Assembly (NCBI RefSeq): GCF_037477895.1
Contig: NZ_CP132745.1
Coordinates: forward strand, 62,001 to 126,000
Length of the DNA: 64,000 nucleotides
Source: Mycetohabitans endofungorum
Lineage (GTDB): Bacteria > Pseudomonadota > Gammaproteobacteria > Burkholderiales > Burkholderiaceae
Reading direction: 5' to 3'
The notes under the pieces were generated by a model. That model saw nothing but the letters and a program-made list of their open reading frames with translations. It had not been told where the DNA came from and searched no databases. Position numbers and translations under genes: made by a program. Below, one piece after another: positions 56,163 through 64,000 of this stretch (position 1 is its first letter; each line of letters begins with the position of its first letter).

Positions 56163-56294
56163 CCACCCCCGCGACGAGCGGTATTTCAGCGCGCTATGCG
56201 GGTGCTTTTCGTTGTAGTGTTCAAAGGCGACAGCCAGGTTGTACACGGCGGTTGCGGCGTCAGGCTTCAGCATAAACGCAACGTAATCGCGATT
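56163..56294 (-). mobile_element. IS3-family transposase C-terminal relic
   Basis: The minus strand reads [39 protein letters not shown], the characteristic end of IS3-family OrfB integrases (x-FxHYNxxxPHSAL-YRSP). It runs into the ligD leader in frame. The rest of the element is missing. Confidence 0.85.
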
Positions 56295-56319
56295 CGTCGC
56301 AGACGAACGGCCTGCCCAC

Positions 56320-56628
56320 CCGAAGTGCTTCCCGGTGCTCCTGTCCCGGATGGTCGTACCATACCCCTAAAACTTCGCGGCGGGAACACGCAGGGCATCG
56401 GTTCATATCACGCCAGTTACCAACGCCATTGAAAGCATGCACATGCAGTTGCGCAAGATTGTGAAGAACCGCGGCCACTTCCTGAGCGACGAGGCCGCCA
56501 GCAAACTGCTGTATCTGGATTTGCGCAATATCAAAAAGGATTGGAAGATGCTACCTATCACTTGGCGGCAGGCGGTCAATCAATTCAACATTCTATTCGG
56601 CGACCGGTTCACGAACGCCATGAACTGA
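56320..56628 (+). mobile_element. IS256-family transposase C-terminal relic
   Basis: The frame gives VTNAIESMHMQLRKIVKNRG, HFLSDEAASKLLYLDLRNI and WRQAVNQFNILFGDRF, the C-terminus of IS256-type (MULE-like) transposases beginning with TNAIES. A shifted piece (VVPYPxNFAAGTRR) precedes it. It lies back to back with the IS3 relic, marking a small insertion hotspot. Confidence 0.85.
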
Positions 56629-57435
56629 AATCTTTTAGCCGACCTCGGCATACAAGATTCCTGACACATCCGCATCTGATGTGTTTTACTGCTCAAGCAG
56701 TCTCAGCTAAGCACGTGCCAAGCCTCGCTGATAGGTTGGCACAGTGGCGAATCGCAATGGCTTGCCTTTTGCTGTGGGTTGCAAGTTTCGGCTTTATCGT
56801 TTCGTTTGTTCAAGACTTGTCGTTTAAGCAAAGATAGTGGACTTGAGTGCATCATGATGTGCGCTTTACAGTCTTTCAACCCGGCGCTAAGTGCTGCGAT
56901 GACCTGAACCGTTGTAGCGGCTCCTGACAGTTGGGCACGGTGCTTGCGCGACGTGAAGCAGTTAGCGTCGAGCTGATGGGGCCGGGAACGGGTGCGTTGC
57001 CGTAGCCGTATGGCTAAATACAATAAAAACGATGTCTGAAGGGAAAAAGGAAGAAGTACCCCAGTACTGAACCCCAAGACGCTGCGCCTGTACGGTGCAG
57101 GTGCTGGTCCTGTTCTTTTTAACTGTCTTGCTTGGCCGACTGTAATGCCAATCCACGCGCAGCGTCACGCGCGTTATGTCCAGTGTTTTCGCTAAAGTTT
57201 GACATAAATTGATCGTGGCGTACTCACTGGCTGGCTAAGTAGCACGAGTGGCGCACTGACGCGTGCCGATGAGTGGCCCTGGTCGCCCCAGTGAATGGTT
57301 AGGGATTGCACGCGACGTGTCATAAAAGCCGTATTGGTTCCCGGCGAGCAACGATAGGTTCTGATTGCGCCGTTATATTAATTGGTACACCTATTAATTA
57401 ACAGGCTGCTTAGTCGCCTGAATCGGAGTTTTGTT
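56629..57435. other. Long upstream region of the second NRPS gene
   Basis: There is no gene in about 800 bp. TTGACA at 57199-57204 is a possible -35 but its -10 is poor. An AT-rich stretch holds TATTAATT twice in direct orientation, 57376-57383 and 57392-57399, 16 bp apart, with TATATT just before; this could be the promoter or a regulator site. The leader to the ATG at 57436 ends with GGAG seven bases upstream. Confidence 0.5.
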
Positions 57436-60400
57436 ATGGATGCTAGCATCACGCCCGTTACGTATGCATTAACCACTGCCCAAACGGAGATCTGGATCGC
57501 GCAGCAACTGCATCCAGATAGCCCTGTCTACAACATTGCGCAGTACACGGTGATCGAAGGCGAAATTGAGGCGGCCGTCTTTGAAGCGGCATTGCGTCAA
57601 GTCATCGATGAGGCCGATACCCTGCGCTTGCAATTTGTCGATAGCGATGACGGACTGCGGCAAAGAATCGGTACACCCGCATGGTCAATGCCGGTGCTGG
57701 ACCTCAGGGCAGAATCCGATCCTCAGGCAGCGGCCCAGGCGTGGATGCGGGCCGATTATCAGCAGCCGGTGAATCTGATGCAGGGGCCGCTTTTTTGCTA
57801 TGCGTTGCTGAAAGTGGCACCCGAGCAGTGGATTTGGTATCAGCGCTATCACCATATCATGACGGATGGATATGGTCAGTACCTGATCGCACAACGCGTT
57901 GCACACGTGTATAGCGCGCTGTGCGCGGGAACGGCGCCGGCGGCATGTGATTTTGGCTCGATCCGACAGCTATTGGAAAGCGATGCGCAATATCAGACCT
58001 CCGCCCAACGGGCACAAGACGAAGCGTATTGGCTTAAGCACTGCGCCCGTTGGCCTGAGCCGGCGACGCTGGCAAGCCGCGCAGCCCCGGCTTTCCAGCA
58101 GCGGCTGCGTCAGACGACTGACCTGGCCATTCAATGGGTAGACGACTATGTGCTGGATGCGGGCCGGCTGGCGCAGTTCTTGAGCGCTGCACTGGCCGCG
58201 TATCTGCATCGCATGACCGGCGCGCAGGACGTGGTGTTCGGTTTTCCAGTGACTGCCCGCTTGGGGGCAGACGGGCATATTCCTGGCATGGTCGCCAATA
58301 CGGTTCCATTGCGGTTCAGATTCGAGCCGGAGATCAACTTATTGTCGTTGATGCGGCAGGCGGCGAAGGAAATCCAAAGCGCACTGCAATATCAACGCTA
58401 CCCGAGCGAAGCGCTGCAGCGTCAACTTGGGCTGGCGCCCGGGCAGTCACTATTGGGCATCAAGGTCAACGTGATGCCGTTTGACTACGCGCTGTCGTTT
58501 GGCGGGCATTCATCGACGAGCCATAATCTGCTCGCGGGTCCGGTTGAGGATCTGATGATCGGTGTTTATTGGACACCCAATAGCCGTCAATTACGGATCG
58601 ACTTTGATGCCAATCCGGCTTGCTACACCGCGGAGATGCTCGACACGCATCAGCGCCGGTTTATCCGGTTCATACAAGTGCTCGCTGCCGATGCCATGCA
58701 ACCGATTAGCGAGATCGATCTGCTCGACGCCGACGAGCGGTATCGGCTGCTGGCCGAGTGGAATGCGACGCAGCGGGACTACCCGTCGTACTTATGCATC
58801 CACCAGTTATTCGAAGCGCAGGTCGAGCGCACGCCCGAGGCAGTGGCACTGGTGTATGAAGATCAAACGTTGAGCTATGCGCAGCTGAACGCACAGGCCA
58901 ATCGCCTCGCGCACCAGCTGATCGAGTTAGGCGTCAAGCCGGACACGCGCGTGGCGATCTGCATGCAGCGTAGTGCCGCGCTGGTCGTGGGGCTGTTGGC
59001 GATTTTGAAAGCCGGCGGCGCGTATGTGCCGCTCGATCCCAGCTATCCGAGTGAGCGCTTGGCGCACATCCTCGCCGATGCGGCACCTCGCATTGTGCTG
59101 GCTGATGCGGCCGGGCGCGCTGCATTGGGGGAGGCGGCGCTCGTGTCTTGCACGGTGCTCGATCCGGCCACCCTGCCGGCATTGCCGGACACGAATCCGT
59201 CGGTAGCCGAGCTCACCGCCCAGCATCTGGCGTATGTGATTTATACGTCGGGTTCGACCGGTATACCTAAGGGGGTAATGGTGCCGCATCGTGCGATTGC
59301 GCGGCTGGTTATCAACAATGGCTATGTTGACATCCGCACCGATGATCATGTGGCGTTCGCAGCGAACCCGGCCTTCGACGCGAGCACGTTTGAAGTGTGG
59401 GCGCCGTTGTTAAACGGCGCCACCGTTGTGGTGATTGATCATGACACGGTGCTGAGGCCCGCTGCGTTTGCGCACACTTTGCGCAAACAGCGCATCAGCA
59501 TTTTGTGGCTCACCGTTGGCTTGTTCAATCAGATGGTCACACAAGTGGACACGGCCTTCTCTCAACTGAAGGCATTGATTGTCGGAGGAGACGTGTTGGA
59601 TGCGAGGTGGGTTGCGCAAGTGATGCGCGGGTCACCTCCTGAGCAACTGATCAACGGTTATGGTCCAACCGAAAGCACCACGTTTGCGACGACTTACAAG
59701 ATCACGTCCGTGCCGGAAAGAAACGCCAGCATCCCGATTGGCCGGCCGATAGCGAATACGTGTGTTTATCTGCTCGATGCGCATGGGCAGCCGGTGCCAT
59801 TGGGTGCGGTCGGCGAGCTGTATATTGGTGGCGCGGGGGTGGCACGGGGCTATCTAAACCGTCCGGAGCTGACCGCTGAGCGCTTTGTGCCCGATCCGTT
59901 CTCAGAGGACGCGGATGCGCGGTTGTATAAGACCGGTGATTTGGCGCGTTACCGACCGGATGGCAATTTGGAGTTTGTGGGGCGCAACGATGAGCAAGTG
60001 AAGATTCGCGGCTTTCGGATTGAACCCGGGGAGATCGCAGCGTGCTTAACGGTGCACCCGCAGGTGCGCGAGGCGGTGGTGCTGGCGTTGGGCGAAGGGC
60101 AGAACAAGCGGCTGGTCGCGTATGTGGTGGCCGATCCCGATGACGCGCTAGCGAGCACGCTGCGCGCGCAGGTGGCGGCAGCATTGCCCGAATATATGGT
60201 GCCCAGTGCATTTGTGCGGCTGGACGCGTTTCCGCTGACGCCCAACGGCAAGCTGGATCGGCGTGCGCTGCCCGCACCGGACGCTGCCGCGCTGGCGCAT
60301 CAAGCATATGAAGCGCCGCAAGGCGAGCTGGAGGCGACGCTCGCGGCGATTTGGTCGGAGCTATTGGGTGTCGAACATGTGGGTCGGCACGACAGCTTTT

Positions 60401-63400
60401 TTGCGCTCGGGGGCCACTCGCTGCTGGCGGTGCAACTCATTGAGCGCCTGCGGCGTCGGGGCTTGAGTGTGTCGGTGCGGCTGCTGTTTGAGGCACCGAC
60501 GCTCAGTGCGTTGGCGCAGACGCTGGGTCAGCGCCGTGATGTGGCGGTGCCTGCGAACGCGATCACGCCCGACACGACTGCAATTACGCCGTCGATGCTG
60601 CCGCTCATTGAGCTGACACAAGCGGACATTGACAAGGTTGTCGAGCAGGTGTCTGGTGGTGTGGCCAATATCCAAGACATTTATGCGCTGTCGCCGCTGC
60701 AAGACGGGCTGTTGTTTCACCATCTGCTGGCCAGCACAGGCGATCCGTATCTGCTGATGGTGCAGCTGGCCTTTGACACGCGCGAGCGGCTTGACCAGTA
60801 TCTGCACGCGCTGCAGCAGGTGATCGATCGCCACGATATTTTGCGCACCGCGTTCGTGTGGGAAGGCGTGTCCATGCCCGCGCAAGTGGTGTGGCGCCAC
60901 GCACGGCTGCCGGTGACCGAGCTGACGTTGGACGCCGCTGACGGGCCGATCGCCGAACAATTGACGCGGCGCTTTGATCCGCGTCACACGCGGCTGGATC
61001 TGACGCAAGCGCCACTGCTGCACTGTGCGATCGCCCAGGATAGGAGGGGCCGCTGGCTACTCATGCAGCGGCTGCACCATTTGATTATCGATCACTCGAC
61101 GCTGGAAGTGATGCACGCGGAGGTGCGGGCGTTCGTCGAGGGTCGAGGCGACACGCTGCCGCCGGCGCAGCCGTTCCGCCATCTAGTCGCGCAAGCGAGG
61201 CTAGGCGTGAGTGAAGCCGCGCATACGCGCTTTTTTACCGAGCTGCTCGCGGATGTGGAGCCGACCTTGCCGTTTGGACTCGCGCAGGTACAGCACGACG
61301 GCAGTGAAGTGAGCGAGTCACACCGGAGGCTGCCGCCGGCGTTGAACGATCAGCTGCGCGCGCACGCCAAACGGTTGGGCGTAAGTCTGGCGAGTTTGTG
61401 CCACTTGGCATGGGCGCAGGTGCTTGCACGCGCGAGCGGCCAACAACGCGTAGTGTTTGGCACCGTGCTGTTTGGTCGGATGCAAGCCGGTAGCGGTGCC
61501 GATCGTGCGATGGGGCTCTTTATTAATACGCTGCCGCTGCGCGTAGATCTGGACGGCAGTGTGCAGGCCGCCGTGCATGCGACGCATGCGCGGCTGGCGG
61601 CGTTGCTCGAGCATGAGCACGCGTCGTTGGCGCTCGCACAGCGCTGCAGCGGTGTGCCGGCGGGCACGCCGCTCTTTAGCGCGCTGCTCAATTACCGGCA
61701 CAATGCGATGGATTCAAGCGAGCGCAGCGGGCTGCTAGGGGTGGAATGGTTGAGCGCCCAGGAGCGCACCAATTACCCCATCGGGCTGTCAGTGGACGAT
61801 GATGGGCAATCGTTGGAGCTGACGGCCCAGAGCGTGCCGTCGCTAGAGCCCGAGCGGGTGTGCGCGTATATGCAGCAGGCGCTGCACAGCTTGGCCGACG
61901 CGCTCGAGGCGACGCCCGACACCGCAGTGCAGCAGCTGCAGGTGCTGCCCGAGGCGGAGCGCCAGTTGCTGCTGCAGACATGGAATGCGACGCAGCAGGC
62001 GTATCCGTTGCACTGGTGTGTGCATCAGCTATTCGAAGCGCAGGTCGAGCGCACGCCCGAGGCGCCGGCGCTGGTGTTTGAAGACCAAACGTTGAGCTAT
62101 GCGCAGCTGAACGCACAAGCCAATCGTCTCGCGCACCAGTTGATCGAGTTAGGCGTCAAGCCCGATGTACGGGTGGCAATCTGCGTTCAGCGCAGTGCCG
62201 CGCTGGTCGTGGGGCTGCTGGCAATTTTGAAAGCGGGTGGCGCGTATGTGCCGCTCGATCCGAGCTACCCAGGCGAGCGCTTGGTGCACATTCTCGCCGA
62301 TGCGGCACCGAACATTGTGCTCGCGGATGCGGCCGGGCGTGCTGCATTGGGCGAGGCGGCGCTCGCGTCATGCACGGTGCTCGATCCAGCCACCCTGCCG
62401 GCGTTGCCGGACACGAACCCGTCGGTGACGGGCCTGACGGCCCGGCATCTGGCGTATGTAATCTATACGTCGGGCTCCACCGGTACCCCGAAGGGCGTGA
62501 TGGTCGAGCATCGGGGCGTGGTGAACCTTGCTCTGGCGCAGATTGCCTGTTTTGGGGTGCAGCCAGCCAGCCGCATTTTGCAGTTTGTCTCGTTCAGTTT
62601 CGATGTAAGCGCCTCCGACATTTTTACAGCTTTAGGTTGCGGGGCAAGCTTGTATCTGTCTCCTGAGAGGGCTCGGCATGATCGAAACGGATTATGGAAC
62701 TATTTGATCAGGCATCAGATCACGCATGCCGCCTTGCCCCCTACGCTGCTTCAAAATGGTGAGGGGCTGCCTTACCTGCATACCCCTTTAACTCTAATTG
62801 TGGGAGGTGAAGCACCCAGTGCAACGTTGGTTCGAGACTTGGCCGATCAAGGCACGGTCTTTAATGCCTACGGCCCTACGGAGACGACCGTTTGTGCCAC
62901 AGCATGGCGTGGTGCACGTGATTTCAGCGGTGAGGTTTTGATTGGTCGGCCGATTGCGAACACAAGGATCTATCTGCTCGATGCGTCTGGTCAGCCGGTG
63001 CCCCTGGGTGCGATCGGCGAGTTGTATATTGGTGGGTCGGGGGTCGCACGGGGTTACCTGAACCGCCCGGAGTTGACCGCTGAGCGCTTTGTGCCGGATC
63101 CGTTCTCCGATGACGCTGATGCACGGCTGTACAAAACCGGGGACTTGGCGCGTTATTTACCGGACGGTAATCTGGAGTTATTGGGGCGCAACGATGAGCA
63201 AGTGAAGATTCGCGGCTTTCGGATTGAACCGGGTGAGATCAAAGCATGCTTAACGGCGCATCCGCAAGTGCGTGATGCGGTGGTGCTCACATGCGGTGAG
63301 GGCTCGGCGAAGCGGCTGGTGGCGTATGTACAAGCCGAAGCGGATGAGCAATTAGCGAGCACACTGCGTGCACAGGTAGCGGCGAGCCTGCCCGAGTATA

Positions 63401-64000
63401 TGGTGCCCAGTGCGTTTGTGCGGCTGGACGCGTGGCCGCTGACACCGAACGGCAAGCTCGATCGGCGTGCGCTGCCCGCACCGGATGACGAGGCGCTCGC
63501 GCATCAAGCGTACGAAGCGCCACAAGGCGATCTTGAGACGACGCTGGCGACGATCTGGTCCGAGCTATTGGGTGTCGAACGTGTGGGCCGGCACGACAGC
63601 TTCTTTGCACTCGGGGGCCACTCGCTGCTGGCCATGCGCCTGATCAGTCGTGTACGCACAGCGTTAGGGGTTGACCTTGCTATTCGTACGCTGTTTGAGG
63701 CACCCACCCTCGCAGGCTTAGCACACCATTTACTTAAGCGTGACGGGATCCAGGAAAACTCGTTTTCCGTTCTGCTTCCTCTTAGGCCCACAGGCAGTCA
63801 TCCTGCTCTTTTCTGCATTCATCCCGCATTGGGTTTGAGCTGGAGCTATATGGAGCTGTCCAGTTACCTTCCCCCGAACCAGCCCCTTTATGGCCTGCAG
63901 GCTCGTGGGTTAGATGGAATAAGCCCGCTTGCATCGACCCTTGACGAGATGGTGTCAGACTATCTTGAACAAATGCGCCGGGTTCAGCCCAAAGGGCCTT
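57436..64000 (+). CDS. Non-ribosomal peptide synthetase, 5' part: C-A(Val)-T-C/E-A-T-TE(partial)
   Basis: It starts at an ATG with GGAG seven bases upstream and runs past the window. Residues 1-440: condensation domain beginning directly (ALTTAQTEIWIAQQL, HHIMTDG), probably a starter domain acylating the first residue. Next come an A domain with the valine code (D-A-F-W-I-G-G-T-F, Lys) and a carrier. A dual epimerisation/condensation domain (HHLLASTGD and HHLIIDH) follows, implying D-Val. The second A domain has a different core, reading D-V-S-A-I-G-A-V-C plus Lys, which I cannot assign; the small residues suggest a roomy, perhaps aromatic pocket. A carrier and the start of a thioesterase nearly identical to that of the left NRPS follow. 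Predicted product: acyl-D-Val-X, two modules. Confidence 0.95.
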   Translation, partial: MDASITPVTYALTTAQTEIWIAQQLHPDSPVYNIAQYTVIEGEIEAAVFEAALRQVIDEADTLRLQFVDSDDGLRQRIGTPAWSMPVLDLRAESDPQAAAQAWMRADYQQPVNLMQGPLFCYALLKVAPEQWIWYQRYHHIMTDGYGQYLIAQRVAHVYSALCAGTAPAACDFGSIRQLLESDAQYQTSAQRAQDEAYWLKHCARWPEPATLASRAAPAFQQRLRQTTDLAIQWVDDYVLDAGRLAQFLSAALAAYLHRMTGAQDVVFGFPVTARLGADGHIPGMVANTVPLRFRFEPEINLLSLMRQAAKEIQSALQYQRYPSEALQRQLGLAPGQSLLGIKVNVMPFDYALSFGGHSSTSHNLLAGPVEDLMIGVYWTPNSRQLRIDFDANPACYTAEMLDTHQRRFIRFIQVLAADAMQPISEIDLLDADERYRLLAEWNATQRDYPSYLCIHQLFEAQVERTPEAVALVYEDQTLSYAQLNAQANRLAHQLIELGVKPDTRVAICMQRSAALVVGLLAILKAGGAYVPLDPSYPSERLAHILADAAPRIVLADAAGRAALGEAALVSCTVLDPATLPALPDTNPSVAELTAQHLAYVIYTSGSTGIPKGVMVPHRAIARLVINNGYVDIRTDDHVAFAANPAFDASTFEVWAPLLNGATVVVIDHDTVLRPAAFAHTLRKQRISILWLTVGLFNQMVTQVDTAFSQLKALIVGGDVLDARWVAQVMRGSPPEQLINGYGPTESTTFATTYKITSVPERNASIPIGRPIANTCVYLLDAHGQPVPLGAVGELYIGGAGVARGYLNRPELTAERFVPDPFSEDADARLYKTGDLARYRPDGNLEFVGRNDEQVKIRGFRIEPGEIAACLTVHPQVREAVVLALGEGQNKRLVAYVVADPDDALASTLRAQVAAALPEYMVPSAFVRLDAFPLTPNGKLDRRALPAPDAAALAHQAYEAPQGELEATLAAIWSELLGVEHVGRHDSFFALGGHSLLAVQLIERLRRRGLSVSVRLLFEAPTLSALAQTLGQRRDVAVPANAITPDTTAITPSMLPLIELTQADIDKVVEQVSGGVANIQDIYALSPLQDGLLFHHLLASTGDPYLLMVQLAFDTRERLDQYLHALQQVIDRHDILRTAFVWEGVSMPAQVVWRHARLPVTELTLDAADGPIAEQLTRRFDPRHTRLDLTQAPLLHCAIAQDRRGRWLLMQRLHHLIIDHSTLEVMHAEVRAFVEGRGDTLPPAQPFRHLVAQARLGVSEAAHTRFFTELLADVEPTLPFGLAQVQHDGSEVSESHRRLPPALNDQLRAHAKRLGVSLASLCHLAWAQVLARASGQQRVVFGTVLFGRMQAGSGADRAMGLFINTLPLRVDLDGSVQAAVHATHARLAALLEHEHASLALAQRCSGVPAGTPLFSALLNYRHNAMDSSERSGLLGVEWLSAQERTNYPIGLSVDDDGQSLELTAQSVPSLEPERVCAYMQQALHSLADALEATPDTAVQQLQVLPEAERQLLLQTWNATQQAYPLHWCVHQLFEAQVERTPEAPALVFEDQTLSYAQLNAQANRLAHQLIELGVKPDVRVAICVQRSAALVVGLLAILKAGGAYVPLDPSYPGERLVHILADAAPNIVLADAAGRAALGEAALASCTVLDPATLPALPDTNPSVTGLTARHLAYVIYTSGSTGTPKGVMVEHRGVVNLALAQIACFGVQPASRILQFVSFSFDVSASDIFTALGCGASLYLSPERARHDRNGLWNYLIRHQITHAALPPTLLQNGEGLPYLHTPLTLIVGGEAPSATLVRDLADQGTVFNAYGPTETTVCATAWRGARDFSGEVLIGRPIANTRIYLLDASGQPVPLGAIGELYIGGSGVARGYLNRPELTAERFVPDPFSDDADARLYKTGDLARYLPDGNLELLGRNDEQVKIRGFRIEPGEIKACLTAHPQVRDAVVLTCGEGSAKRLVAYVQAEADEQLASTLRAQVAASLPEYMVPSAFVRLDAWPLTPNGKLDRRALPAPDDEALAHQAYEAPQGDLETTLATIWSELLGVERVGRHDSFFALGGHSLLAMRLISRVRTALGVDLAIRTLFEAPTLAGLAHHLLKRDGIQENSFSVLLPLRPTGSHPALFCIHPALGLSWSYMELSSYLPPNQPLYGLQARGLDGISPLASTLDEMVSDYLEQMRRVQPKGP

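Noticed and set aside
55491..56432. 313-codon plus-strand frame opposite ligD
   Set aside because: Antisense of recognisable ligase and phosphoesterase domains.

Overview
The window comes from a GC-rich betaproteobacterium of the Burkholderia group. An endofungal Mycetohabitans (formerly Burkholderia) rhizoxinica-like species fits best. The reasons are large NRPS genes with dual epimerisation/condensation domains, a 2-methylcitrate operon of the acnD-prpF type, putative HrpB-type (hrpII) promoter boxes, and an unusually high load of eroded metabolic genes as expected under host restriction. The genus is inferred from these traits and was not tested by a search.

Layout. 2-8092: 3' part of an NRPS gene (threonine-type module end, Val module, Val module, thioesterase). 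8.2-9.4 kb: small secreted protein. 9.4-17.4 kb: prpBC-acnD-prpF operon with divergent prpR, a sigma-54 promoter and twin operators. 17.5-25.5 kb: 7-bp tandem repeat, GNAT acetyltransferase, sirtuin, phosphonate-binding-protein relic, unknown lipoprotein-like protein, orphan response regulator, patatin/beta-barrel (type Vd) protein. 25.6-27.7 kb: graveyard of an arginine/ornithine uptake and succinyltransferase (ast) locus. 28.15-28.6 kb: terminator plus the 5' part of a group II intron. 29-33.5 kb: effector-like gene, small membrane protein, broken glycosyltransferase and polysaccharide deacetylase. 33.6-38.7 kb: H-NS-like protein, hydrolase, lipoprotein, arylamine N-acetyltransferase, an effector-like protein with two 69-residue repeats, and a secreted glycoside hydrolase. 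39.3-42.6 kb: decayed aminobenzoate catabolic cluster with one intact CoA ligase. 42.7-43.4 kb: PIN/AbrB toxin-antitoxin pair. 44.3-47 kb: 69-aa protein behind an exact hrpII-like box, CorA and MgtC. 47-50 kb: polyol-transport relics and an amino-acid ABC transporter without ATPase. 50-56.6 kb: YigZ, hybrid histidine kinase, LigD lacking its polymerase domain, IS relics. 57.4-64 kb: 5' part of a second NRPS gene that continues past the window.

How the parts fit. The two NRPS genes share long stretches of near-identical DNA in the same orientation and bracket about 49 kb. The second gene carries a swapped adenylation core. Intact functions favour propionate use, surface and host interaction (patatin barrel protein, glycoside hydrolase, putative type III regulon genes), Mg homeostasis and peptide natural products. 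Catabolic pathways for arginine, aminobenzoate, polyols and phosphonates are in ruins. The most novel candidates are three unrecognised genes whose upstream regions carry TTCG-N16-TTCG-like boxes (near 30.5, 36.4 and 44.6 kb); they may be type III secretion substrates or accessory proteins.
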